The notes below the pieces were generated by a model. The model did no database searches, was not told the DNA's origin, and was given only the letters and a program-made list of their open reading frames with translations. Source: Myxococcus stipitatus (lineage in GTDB: Bacteria > Myxococcota > Myxococcia > Myxococcales > Myxococcaceae). Taken from it: a stretch of DNA of 64,000 nucleotides. Of this stretch, positions 17,197 to 27,229 are shown piece by piece. A program made the position numbers and the translations under genes. The stretch is taken from NCBI RefSeq assembly GCF_021412625.1, contig NZ_JAKCFI010000001.1:992001-1056000 (forward strand), written 5' to 3'. Within the stretch, counting starts at the first letter, position 1, and every line of letters begins with the position of its first letter.

Positions 17197-17816
17197 GTCT
17201 CGTCCGGAGGGGGAAGACGCACCTTGACCTCGCTCATGGGCAGCACCCGGCAGCCGCGCCGGGTGCGCCGCACCACCACGGCGACCAGGCGACCCTCGGC
17301 GTCGAAGACGGGGCTGCCGGGAGGCAGGGCCAGGGGGACGTCGAAGAAGGGCGCGGGGGCCCGCGAGGCCTGGGCCGTCACGGGGGTGGCCGGCTGGCGC
17401 CTGCCCGCGGGAATCACCCCCACCACCCAGCGCCCGGCCAGGCTGTCGCCTTCCTTGAGCAGCCGCACGGGGACGGCCGGGTAGGCGCCGTCCGGCGCGG
17501 CCACCACGGCTACCCGGAGCGCCGCGTTGGCGAGCACCACGCGGGCCGGGAGGCTCTGTCCCGCGTGCACCACGGTGGCCGCCTGCAGGCCGACGTACTC
17601 CTCGCCCACGGGGTCCACGGAGGTGAGCACCTGGCCCGCGGCGCCCACGAAGACGCCGGTGCCCGAGTCGCGCGGGCCGCTCACCTTCACCACCGACCGC
17701 GCGTGCTGCTCCATCACCCGCCGCAGGTCGGCGCGGGACGGCCGCCCCGGCTCCGCGGCGAGGGCGGGCAGGGTGGCGACGAGCAGCGGAAGGAGCAGGA
17801 GGGTGGGGCGGGACAT
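17193..17816 (-). CDS. Trypsin-like fold protein lacking the catalytic triad
   Basis: The 207-residue product has a signal peptide (about residues 1-21, TLLLLPLLVATLPALAA) and a chymotrypsin/HtrA-like core: SGTGVFVGAAGQVLTS then VVLANAALRVAVV and PPGSPVFDAEGRLVAVV. Aligned by eye to the usual patterns, the catalytic His (TNAHVV) is Asp68, the catalytic Asp position is Asn97 or Ala98, and the nucleophile in GNSGGP is Pro166. It is therefore probably a pseudo-protease acting as a partner or scaffold for the coupled myxosortase. From memory it matches the MXAN_2756 family. A GTG start five codons earlier (17831) is possible; the later ATG gives a cleaner signal peptide. Confidence 0.7.
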   Translation of the reverse strand: MSRPTLLLLPLLVATLPALAAEPGRPSRADLRRVMEQHARSVVKVSGPRDSGTGVFVGAAGQVLTSVDPVGEEYVGLQAATVVHAGQSLPARVVLANAALRVAVVAAPDGAYPAVPVRLLKEGDSLAGRWVVGVIPAGRRQPATPVTAQASRAPAPFFDVPLALPPGSPVFDAEGRLVAVVVRRTRRGCRVLPMSEVKVRLPPPDET

Positions 17817-17835
17817 CGGCGACCGCCGCACCCTA

Positions 17836-19590
17836 TCACCGCCGGGCGCGCAGCGCCGTGAGGAAGCGGTCCGCCGGCAGGGTGTTCAACACGTCCTCGC
17901 GGCGGGCCCACCCCCGCCGCGCCGTGGCCACGGCGAAGGCGAGGTTGCCCAGGTCCTCCCGGCGGTGCGCGTCGCAGCTCACCACCAGCCGCACGCCCAG
18001 CTGCGTCGCCTTCCGGACGTACTCGGCCTTGATGTCCAGGCGCGCCGGCTTGCCGTTGATCTCCACCGCGACGCCCCGCTCGGCGGCGCGCTCCAGCACG
18101 GCCTCCATGCGCAGCGGGTATGGCTCGCGGCTCTGGATGAGGCGCCCGGTGGGGTGTCCGAGGATGTGCAGGAAGGGGTTGTCGAGTGCGGTGAGCACCC
18201 GGCGCGTCATCTGCTCCTCGTCCATGGAGTGGCGCACGTGGACGGAGGCGATGACGACCTCCAGCTGCTCCAGGACCCGGTCGTTGTAGTCGAGCGCCCC
18301 CGACTCGAGGATGTCGACCTCGATGCCCTTGAGCAGCCGCACCCCGGGCACCGCCTCGTTGACGCGGTCGATCTCCTCCCACTGCCGCTTCAGGTCGTCC
18401 ACCTTGAGCCCGCCGGCGTAGATGGCCGCCTCGCTGTGCTCGGTGATGGTGAGGTACGCCAGCCCCCGCTCGCGAGCGGCGAGGGCCATCTCCTCCAGCG
18501 AGTGGCGCCCGTCCGACCAGGTGGTGTGCGCGTGGACCGCGCCCTGGACGTCCTCCAGCGTGACGAGGTCGGTGGGCAGCTTCCCCGCGCGGGCGGCCTC
18601 CACCTCGCCGTTGTCCTCGCGCAGCTCCGGCGGGACGTACTGCATGTCCAGCAGGGCGTAGAGGGCGGCCTCGTCCGCCACGGGCACCTTGGTGCCGTCG
18701 TCCCGGTGGACGCCCCACTCCGAAATCTTGAGCCCGCGCTCGTGCCCCAGGTTGCGCAAGCGGATGTGGTGGGCCTTGGAGCCGGTGAAGTGGTGCAGGG
18801 CGGTGGCGAAGTCCGCGTCCGGCAGCACCCGCAGGTCGACCTGGAGGTCGCCCTCCGTCAGCCGCACGGAGCACTTGCTGTCGCCCTTGCCCAGCACGGC
18901 GGCCACGCCCGGCGCGTGGGCGAGCGCGTCCAGCACCGGGCCGGGGTCCGCCGCGGAGGCGATGATGTCCACGTCCGCGACGGTCTCCGCCCGGCGCCGC
19001 ACGCTGCCGCCCAGGCTGGCGCGCACCACGCCCGGCGACGCGCGCACGCGCTCCAGCAGCGCCTGCGCCACCGGGAGCGCGTCCCCTAGCAGCTTGCGCT
19101 CGCCCCGCGCGCGCCGGTACAGGGTGATGCCTTCCAGAATCTTCGCCTCGCTCTTCTCCCCGAACCCGCGAAGCTGTCGCACGCGCTGCTCGCGGCACGC
19201 CCGCTCCAACTCGTCGACGCTGCCCACGCCCAGCTCGCGCCACAGCGCGCCCACCTTGCGCGGCCCCAGGTCCGGCAGGCGCATCATCTCCAACAGGCCC
19301 GGGGGGAACTTCGCCCGCAGCTCGTCGAAGTAGCGCAGGCGTCCGGTGGTCACCAGCTCGGTGATCTTCTCGGCGAGGGCGGGCCCGATGCCCGGCAGGC
19401 TCTCCAGCCGGCCCTCCGCCACCAGCGGCCCCAGCTCCTGGGTGAGGCCGAGGACGCGGTCCGCGCCCTGGTCGTACGCCCGGGAACGGAAGGCGTTCTC
19501 CCCCTGGAGCTGGAGCAGCAGGGAGATGTCCCGCAGGACCTGGGCGATGGTGTTCTTGTCGACGATGACGGGATTCACGGCGGCGCTCAC
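17836..19590 (-). CDS. polX: DNA polymerase X with PHP 3'-5' exonuclease domain
   Basis: The 584-residue protein has N-terminal helix-hairpin-helix segments (LPGIGPALAEKI, LPDLGPRKV, LRGFGEKSEAKI), the nucleotidyltransferase core with GGSVRRRAETVADVDII (metal ligands D206 and D208, third Asp near 252), and a C-terminal PHP domain (about residues 350-570) starting VHAHTTWSDG (H353, H355, D360) with further ligands in TITEHS and SCDAH. PolX fills short gaps in DNA repair. Length and order are normal. The start is GTG; no ribosome site is obvious. It ends a few bases before the pseudo-trypsin gene, so the three genes may share a transcript. Confidence 0.95.
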   Translation of the reverse strand: MSAAVNPVIVDKNTIAQVLRDISLLLQLQGENAFRSRAYDQGADRVLGLTQELGPLVAEGRLESLPGIGPALAEKITELVTTGRLRYFDELRAKFPPGLLEMMRLPDLGPRKVGALWRELGVGSVDELERACREQRVRQLRGFGEKSEAKILEGITLYRRARGERKLLGDALPVAQALLERVRASPGVVRASLGGSVRRRAETVADVDIIASAADPGPVLDALAHAPGVAAVLGKGDSKCSVRLTEGDLQVDLRVLPDADFATALHHFTGSKAHHIRLRNLGHERGLKISEWGVHRDDGTKVPVADEAALYALLDMQYVPPELREDNGEVEAARAGKLPTDLVTLEDVQGAVHAHTTWSDGRHSLEEMALAARERGLAYLTITEHSEAAIYAGGLKVDDLKRQWEEIDRVNEAVPGVRLLKGIEVDILESGALDYNDRVLEQLEVVIASVHVRHSMDEEQMTRRVLTALDNPFLHILGHPTGRLIQSREPYPLRMEAVLERAAERGVAVEINGKPARLDIKAEYVRKATQLGVRLVVSCDAHRREDLGNLAFAVATARRGWARREDVLNTLPADRFLTALRARR

Positions 19591-19656
19591 ACGGCGGAAG
19601 TTAATGCCCGGGGATCAGGGGTGCAGCCTGCTGCGCGTTGTGGGAAAAGGGCGGCG

Positions 19657-19974
19657 ATGACGAAGATCAAGCTCGGTCCGGCGGACTTCGCCGAAAGGGA
19701 AATGCGCGGCTACGAAGTGGGCAAGCGCAACGTCTGCATCGCCAAGATCCACGGCCGATACAAGGGCCTTGATGATTGGTGCAACCACGCGGGCTGCCTG
19801 CTGTCGGGGGGACGCATCGAGGGCAACATGGTCGTCTGTCCGTGTCACGAGGTCGGCTTCGACATGGACACCGGCCACAACGAGACGTCCCCGGGCGTCT
19901 GTGACGACCAGGCGACAGTGTCGGTCGAGGTCCAGGACGGAGTCCTCCTCGTCGACCTCCCCGACTCACCCTGA
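19657..19974 (+). CDS. Rieske [2Fe-2S] ferredoxin-like protein
   Basis: The 105-residue protein carries both Rieske cluster motifs: C-N-H-A-G-C (DDWCNHAGCLLSGG) and C-P-C-H-x-x-x-F (VVCPCHEVGFD). Spacing and size fit the small soluble Rieske ferredoxins of the NirD/BphF type, with the second half (DQATVSVEVQDGVLLVDLP) closing the fold. It probably passes electrons to an oxygenase or reductase not in this window. I chose the ATG at 19657 because AAGGG precedes it; an upstream in-frame GTG adds 12 unrelated residues. It is divergent from polX across 66 bp, which should hold both promoters. Confidence 0.9.
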   Translation: MTKIKLGPADFAEREMRGYEVGKRNVCIAKIHGRYKGLDDWCNHAGCLLSGGRIEGNMVVCPCHEVGFDMDTGHNETSPGVCDDQATVSVEVQDGVLLVDLPDSP

Positions 19975-20000
19975 CGCGCTCCACGCGACCGGAGTTCTCC

Positions 20001-20735
20001 ATGGCACACGAAGGACACGACCACGGCGATGGCCACGGGCACGACCACGGCCACCGACATGACCCCACGCATGGCCACGACCATGACCACGGGCACCATC
20101 ACCACCCGCACGAGCACGGGCACCCCCACGAGCACGGGCACCACCCGCACGACCACGACCACGAGCACCACCACGACCACGGGGCCGAGCATCACCACCA
20201 CCCTCCGCATGGCCATGACGCACCCCATCACGCCGCGGTGCCCCACGAGCACAAGGCTCGGGCCCCGGTCCATGTCAGCGCGTTCGTGGTGACGTGCTCG
20301 GACAGCCGGGATGCACGGAGCGACGAGAGCGGCAGGGTGCTGCGCACCGGGCTGGAGGCCGCGGGCCACACGCTGGTCGGGCAGGTGGTGGTGAAGGACG
20401 ACCCGGAGGCCATCCGCGGCGCCATCGCCCAGGCCCAGGCCGCCGGCGCGCGGGCCGTCCTCTTCACGGGCGGCACCGGCATCGGTCGGCGCGACTGCAC
20501 CGTGGAGACGCTGCGCGCCCTGTTCGAGAAGGAGCTCCCCGGCTTCGGCGAGCTGTTCCGGATGCTGTCGTATCGACAGATCGGCAGCCCCGCGATGATG
20601 TCACGCGCGACCGCCGGCACCTATCAGGGGATGATCCTCTTCGCCCTGCCGGGCTCTCCCCAGGCGGCGCGTCTCGCGCTCGACGCTCTCATCCTCCCAG
20701 AATTGGGTCACGCCGTGCGGGAGCTGACACGCTAG
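20001..20735 (+). CDS. MoaB/MogA-type molybdopterin protein with His-rich N-terminus
   Basis: The 244-residue product has two parts. Residues 1-84 contain 40 histidines alternating mainly with Asp, Gly and Glu, a strong metal-binding tail. From residue 89 a MoaB/MogA domain follows: VHVSAFVVTCSDSR with ARSDESG, the FTGGTGIGRRDCTVE loop that binds molybdopterin, and ALPGSPQAARLALD near the end. The domain adenylates molybdopterin before molybdenum insertion. The His tail suggests storage or delivery of a transition metal such as nickel, zinc or copper. GGAG lies 6 nt before the ATG. It follows the Rieske gene by 26 bp, so cotranscription is likely. Confidence 0.85.
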   Translation: MAHEGHDHGDGHGHDHGHRHDPTHGHDHDHGHHHHPHEHGHPHEHGHHPHDHDHEHHHDHGAEHHHHPPHGHDAPHHAAVPHEHKARAPVHVSAFVVTCSDSRDARSDESGRVLRTGLEAAGHTLVGQVVVKDDPEAIRGAIAQAQAAGARAVLFTGGTGIGRRDCTVETLRALFEKELPGFGELFRMLSYRQIGSPAMMSRATAGTYQGMILFALPGSPQAARLALDALILPELGHAVRELTR

Positions 20736-20747
20736 CGCCATCTCGGA

Positions 20748-20780
20748 GTATCGCCGCTTACCTGTGATACGGGTTTTTTG
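20748..20780 (+). terminator. Weak rho-independent terminator after the MoaB-type gene
   Basis: GTATC (20748-20752) and GATAC (20766-20770) form a 5-bp stem followed by GGG and six T residues (20774-20779). The T-run is rare in this sequence and supports a terminator, but the stem is short. Confidence 0.4.
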
Positions 20781-20915
20781 TATTGATGCTGCTTTGAGGA
20801 TTGACCCAACGGAAGCCTTTTCGCAGAGTAGTCAACATTCACGGCTTTGTCGCGAATAGTCCCCCGTTGGTCATTCCCTAGAAAAGCAGTCCTCCCCGCG
20901 AAGGAGGAGGAGCCC

Positions 20916-22928
<2,013 letters not shown>

Positions 22929-22962
22929 TAGTCACGCTCCGCGCCTCCTCCCCGTCCGGGGT

Positions 22963-22981
22963 GGGGGCGCGGGTCGCCCCC
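22963..22981 (+). terminator. GC-rich hairpin after the M28 gene
   Basis: GGGGGCG (22963-22969) and CGCCCCC (22975-22981) make a perfect 7-bp stem with a 5-nt loop, 35 bp after the M28 stop. There is no T-run, so termination would need another factor; the position between two genes of the same direction is what supports it. Confidence 0.45.
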
Positions 22982-23051
22982 CGGGCAGGCGCCGCGCTCG
23001 GGAAGCGCGGGCGGTGGGCCTCCGTTCCAGCGGTATTTGGGAGCCCCCGAC

Positions 23052-24032
23052 GTGCCACGCCGTCCGAAGTCCTCCGCGGGCTTGAGCCCTCGGGCCGCCG
23101 AGCGCCTGCGCCCCCGGCTTGAGGCCTTCCTCGCCTCCACGGATGCTCGCGCCCGCATCGGGTTCGACCCGGTGGAGTTCCCGCATCGCTACACGGACCC
23201 TCGCGACATCGAGGTGAGCGCGCTGCTCGCCTGCGCGCTGGCCTACGGGCGGGCGGACCTGTTCCGACCGAAGGTGGAGTCGCTGTTGTCCCGCATGGGG
23301 CCCTCGCCAGCCGCCTTCGTTCGCGCGCTCGACATCCCCGGGGCCCGGGAGCTGCTCAAGGGCTTCGTCTACCGCTTCAACGTGGGCACCGACGTGGCCG
23401 TGCTGCTGCTGGGCATGGGCCGCGCGCTGCGAGAGCACGGCTCGTTGGAGTCGCTCTTCGTCCAGGGACTCCAGGCGGAGGGCACGCTCCACGCCGCCCT
23501 GGCCGCCTTCACCGCCGCCTTGCGCGACGTCCCCATGGCGCCCCTGCGCGCGGCGATGGGGCCGGAGCGGGGGCTGCACCACCTGCTGCCCTCGCCCCTG
23601 GGCCCGGGCGCGGCCAAGCGGTTGAACCTCTTCCTGCGGTGGATGGTCCGGGGCCCGGACGCGGTGGACTTCGGCATCTGGAAGCGCGTGGCACCCTCCG
23701 TGTTGATGATCCCGCTGGACACCCATATCGGCCGCATCGCCGGCCACCTGGGCCTGACACGCCGCAAGGACCTCACGTGGCGCACGGCCCAGGAGGTGAC
23801 GGCCTCGCTGCGCGCGTTGGATGCGGAGGACCCGGTCCGCTACGACTTCGCCCTCTGTCACTACGGCATGAGCGGGGCATGCCCCGCACGGCCCGTGCCC
23901 GAGAACTGCTCGCGGTGTCCGCTCCTCGAGTCCTGTCTGGTAGGTCCGGGCGTGGTGGCTGACGCGACCCGCCGGGTCCCCGCGGCCTCTCGCCGCAAGG
24001 GACGTCGAGTGTCCTCCACGGGACGTCGTTGA
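23052..24032 (+). CDS. TIGR02757/DUF2400 family protein (HhH-GPD-like with Cys cluster)
   Basis: The 326-residue protein matches the TIGR02757 family. Visible features are FDPVEFPHRYTDPRDIEVSALLACALAYGR, the central FVYRFN, the MIPLDTHIGRIAGHLGL block, which resembles the helix-hairpin-helix and catalytic region of base-excision glycosylases, and a C-terminal cysteine set (ALCHYGMSGACPARP then CSRCPLLESC) that could hold an iron-sulfur cluster. The family's function is not established; a DNA-repair role is inferred from the fold. I chose the GTG at 23052 because GGGAG lies 8 nt upstream; a TTG 15 bp earlier is possible. The tail is basic. Confidence 0.82.
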   Translation: MPRRPKSSAGLSPRAAERLRPRLEAFLASTDARARIGFDPVEFPHRYTDPRDIEVSALLACALAYGRADLFRPKVESLLSRMGPSPAAFVRALDIPGARELLKGFVYRFNVGTDVAVLLLGMGRALREHGSLESLFVQGLQAEGTLHAALAAFTAALRDVPMAPLRAAMGPERGLHHLLPSPLGPGAAKRLNLFLRWMVRGPDAVDFGIWKRVAPSVLMIPLDTHIGRIAGHLGLTRRKDLTWRTAQEVTASLRALDAEDPVRYDFALCHYGMSGACPARPVPENCSRCPLLESCLVGPGVVADATRRVPAASRRKGRRVSSTGRR

Positions 24033-24126
24033 CCCTTGCTTCGCGGAACGCTGCAATCCAGCGGCATGTCCCACGTTCACTCCGAGGGGACATCGAAGCC
24101 TCACCGGAGTCGAGGAGTGTAACGCG

Positions 24127-26019
24127 GTGCTCGCAACATTGGTGGCGGTGCCATCCGCGGTGGCGGATGTGGTGGAGCGTGGGGTTCGCGAGTCGGGCGT
24201 GGGGCGCGCCTGTCATGTCCTGTGCGTGATGGACGCGGACGTCATCCCCGCGCCCGTGGAGGAGGGGCTGCTCGTCGCCTGGGACGCCGGGGGCCCTCTC
24301 GAGGAGGTGGTGGCCTGGGTGCGGCGACTGCACGCGCTGCGGGTCCCCTCTCGCACGCACCTGGTCCTGCTGACGTCGCGCGCGCCGGTGGAGACGGAGG
24401 TGCTGGCGGCGGCGGGCGCGGACGAGTGTGTGGCGCCGCCGGGGAGTCATTGGGGCGCGCGGCTGGCGGCGTGGCGCAGGCGCCTGGAGGCGGGCACCGC
24501 GGAGGAGGACCTGCGGGCCCTGCGGCGCACCACGGATTTCCTGCGCAGCGCGCTGGACGCCGTGCCGGAGCCGCTCTTCATCAAGGACCGGCGGCACCGC
24601 TGGGTGGCGGTCAACAGCGCCTTCTGTCGCGTCATGGGCCACCCGGCGGAGGCGCTGCTGGGGCGCTCCGACTACGAGTTCGTCGAGGCGCACGAAGCGG
24701 ACCGCTTCTGGCGCAACGACGAGGAGGTGTTCCGCACCGGCCTCGCCGACGAGAGCGAGGAGACGCTCACCGACCGGACGGGACAGTCCCGCGTGCTGGT
24801 GACGAAGAAGTCGTCCTTCCAGGGAGCGGGTGAGTCGTACCTGGTGGGCCTCATCCGTGACATCACCGACCGCAAGCGGCTCGAGTCCCAGCTGCTGCTG
24901 GCCGAGCGCATGGCCTCGGTGGGGACGCTCGCTGCGGGCGTCGCGCACGAAATCAACAACCCGCTGGCCTACGTCAGCTCGAACCTGGCGTACGTCAGCG
25001 ACCTGCTGGCCCAGGCCCCGCTGACGGAGGAGCAGCTGCCGGAGCTGCGCGAGGTGGTGGCCGAGGCGCTGGATGGCGCGGGGCGCGTGCGCGCCATCGT
25101 CCGGGACCTGCGCACGTTCGCCCGGGGGGACGAGGAGCGACATGGTCCGGTGGATGTGACGCGCGCGGTGGAGGGCGCGCTGCGCCTGGTGCGCAACGAG
25201 CTGACGCACCGGGCGCGGGTGGTGTGCATGTTGGAGCCGGTGCCGCCGGTCCACGGCAACGAGGTGCGGCTGGGGCAGGTGGTGCTCAACCTGCTGGTGA
25301 ACGCGCTCCAGGCCCTGCCGGAGCGGCCGGCGGAGGAGAACCGCGTCCGGGTGGGCCTGCGCACCGGGCGTGGGGGGCAGGTGGAGCTGGAGGTCGCCGA
25401 CAACGGACACGGCATGGCGCCGGAGGTGCAGCGCCGCATCTTCGACCCGTTCTACACGACGCGTCCGGTGGGGGAGGGGACCGGGCTGGGGTTGTCCATC
25501 TGCCTCACGCTGGTTCAGGCGATGGGGGGCCGCATCGAGGTGTCCAGCTCGCCCGAGTGGGGCAGTGTCTTCCGCGTGGTGCTGCCCGCGCTGGCGGTGG
25601 GCACGCTGGCCGCGCCGGAGCAGCAGGTGTTCCGCGCGCCGGTGCCCGCGTCGCGGCGCCGCCGGCTCCTGCTCATCGACGACGAGCCCTCCGTGGGGAA
25701 CTCGGTGAGCCGGCTGGTGCGCGACGTCTACGAGGTCCACGTGGTGCAGGACGCGCGCGAGGCGCTGCGGCTGCTCACCCAGGGCGAGCGGTTCGACGCC
25801 ATCCTCTGTGATTTGATGATGCCCGGCATGAGCGGGATGGACTTCGTGATGGAGCTGGAGCGGCTGGCGCCGGAGCTGGTGCTGCGGACCGGGTTGATGA
25901 CGGGCGGCGCCTTCACCGCGCAGGCGCGCGAGTTCGTGGGGCGTCACTCGAGGGGCCTGCTCGAGAAGCCCTTCGAGCGTGAGCGCCTGTGCACGTTCGT
26001 GGAGCACCTGTTCCAATGA
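24127..26019 (+). CDS. Hybrid sensor histidine kinase with PAS and receiver
   Basis: The 630-residue protein reads in order: a degenerate receiver-like N-terminal domain (1-125, LHLVLLTSRAPVETEVLAAAGADE-like core but no acidic phosphorylation site), a PAS domain (135-248, ending GLIRDITDRK), a HisKA domain with H274 in GVAHEINNPLA, an HATPase domain (N-box LNLLVNALQAL, then VADNGHGM and GEGTGLGLSI), and a true receiver (512-630) with D518/D519, phospho-acceptor D562 in LCDLMMPGMSG and K614 in LEKPF. There are no membrane helices, so it senses a cytoplasmic signal. Its stop overlaps the start of the alpha/beta hydrolase (ATGA). No dedicated response regulator is adjacent. Confidence 0.92.
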   Translation: MLATLVAVPSAVADVVERGVRESGVGRACHVLCVMDADVIPAPVEEGLLVAWDAGGPLEEVVAWVRRLHALRVPSRTHLVLLTSRAPVETEVLAAAGADECVAPPGSHWGARLAAWRRRLEAGTAEEDLRALRRTTDFLRSALDAVPEPLFIKDRRHRWVAVNSAFCRVMGHPAEALLGRSDYEFVEAHEADRFWRNDEEVFRTGLADESEETLTDRTGQSRVLVTKKSSFQGAGESYLVGLIRDITDRKRLESQLLLAERMASVGTLAAGVAHEINNPLAYVSSNLAYVSDLLAQAPLTEEQLPELREVVAEALDGAGRVRAIVRDLRTFARGDEERHGPVDVTRAVEGALRLVRNELTHRARVVCMLEPVPPVHGNEVRLGQVVLNLLVNALQALPERPAEENRVRVGLRTGRGGQVELEVADNGHGMAPEVQRRIFDPFYTTRPVGEGTGLGLSICLTLVQAMGGRIEVSSSPEWGSVFRVVLPALAVGTLAAPEQQVFRAPVPASRRRRLLLIDDEPSVGNSVSRLVRDVYEVHVVQDAREALRLLTQGERFDAILCDLMMPGMSGMDFVMELERLAPELVLRTGLMTGGAFTAQAREFVGRHSRGLLEKPFERERLCTFVEHLFQ

Positions 26020-27170
26020 CGTTCACGGCGAAGCGGGTGGGGGCCCTCGCGCTGGTGGGCGCGCTGGTCGCGGCGGTGGTGTGTGGGCCCGACTGGTTGC
26101 GGGGCCTGTCCTTCGTCGTCCGCGCCGCGGGCATGCAGTCCCAGGTCCCGGCGTTCGTCGCGCGGTGGCGCAACGGGCCCTTCGACGTCAGCGAGCTGCG
26201 GCTCCCCACGCGGCATGGCGAGGTGCGGGCCCGTCAGTACCTGCCCCGGGAGCCCCGGGGGCGTGCGGTGGTGCTGACCTCCGGGGTCCACGCGGACGGC
26301 ATCGACGAGCCCCGGCTGGTGAAGCTGGCGTCGGACCTGGCCACGGGCGGACAGCCGGTCATCACCCCGGAGCCTCCCGACCTCCTGCGCTACGAAATCA
26401 CGCCCAGGCTGCCGGACATCATCGAGGACGCCGCCGCGTGGACGGCGAGCCAGCCCACGCTCGCGCCGGACGGGAAGGTGGACCTGTTCGGCATCAGCTT
26501 CTCGGGAGGATTGTCGGTCGTCGCCGCGGGCCGGCCCGCGTTGAAGGGAAAGGTCGCGTCGGTGATGTCGTTCGGAGGGCATGGAGACCTGCCACGGGTG
26601 CTGGCCTTCCTGTGCACGGGCGAGCTTCCCGATGGGCGGCACCTGGCGCCGCATGACTATGGCGTGGTGGTCATCCTGCTCAACGTGGCGGACCGGCTCG
26701 TGCCGCCGGAGCAGGTGGAGCCGCTGCGCGAGGGCATCCGGACCTTCCTGCGTGCCTCCCACCTGACGTTGACGGACGCGAGGCTCGCGGAGGAGACCTT
26801 CGCGCGGGCGAGGACGCTGCAGTCGCGTCTGCCCGAGCCCGCCGCGCGGCTGCTGGGCTACGTCAACACGCGGGACGTGGCGGCCTTGGGGCCCATCCTC
26901 CTGCCGCACGTGAAGACCTTCGCCGCGGACCCCTCGCTGTCTCCGGCCCGCTCCCCCGCCCCGACGGCGCCCGTCTACCTGCTCCATGGCGCGGGCGACA
27001 CGGTGATTCCCTCCATCGAGTCGGAGCTGCTCGCGCGGGAGCTGCGCCCGCATACGACGGTGCACCAGCTCTCCACGCCGCTCATCAGCCACGCGGAGGT
27101 GGACCGGGAGGCGGATGGGCTCGACATCTACCGCATGGTGGAGTTCTGGAAGGACCTGCTGGACGAGTAG
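26016..27170 (+). CDS. Alpha/beta hydrolase, membrane-anchored or exported
   Basis: The 384-residue protein begins MTFTAKRVGALALVGALVAAVV, an N-terminal hydrophobic segment that may be a signal anchor. The hydrolase core has a VLTSGVHADGIDEPRL strand-loop, the nucleophile elbow FGISFSGGLS (Ser in G-I-S-F-S), a late Asp in VYLLHGAGDTVIPS and a His in PLISHAEVD, so a Ser-Asp-His triad can be placed. The substrate is unknown. The start at 26016 overlaps the kinase stop by 4 bp, so both proteins are translationally coupled, an unusual pairing that hints at a shared process. Confidence 0.78.
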   Translation: MTFTAKRVGALALVGALVAAVVCGPDWLRGLSFVVRAAGMQSQVPAFVARWRNGPFDVSELRLPTRHGEVRARQYLPREPRGRAVVLTSGVHADGIDEPRLVKLASDLATGGQPVITPEPPDLLRYEITPRLPDIIEDAAAWTASQPTLAPDGKVDLFGISFSGGLSVVAAGRPALKGKVASVMSFGGHGDLPRVLAFLCTGELPDGRHLAPHDYGVVVILLNVADRLVPPEQVEPLREGIRTFLRASHLTLTDARLAEETFARARTLQSRLPEPAARLLGYVNTRDVAALGPILLPHVKTFAADPSLSPARSPAPTAPVYLLHGAGDTVIPSIESELLARELRPHTTVHQLSTPLISHAEVDREADGLDIYRMVEFWKDLLDE

Positions 27171-27229
27171 TCTGGTCGCGCCCACCAAGGCGCGTAGACT
27201 GGTGTCGACCTTCCACCGAAAGGCCCTCC

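Noticed and set aside
19590..19657. A CRISPR array or mobile element anywhere in the window
   Set aside because: No spaced direct repeats, transposase-like proteins or terminal inverted repeats were seen on either strand; the short gaps are promoters.
20001..20260. A tandem DNA repeat in the His-rich coding region
   Set aside because: The near-repeats come from reading His-Asp/Gly codons (cac, gac, ggc) and are irregular; they are protein composition, not a DNA repeat array.
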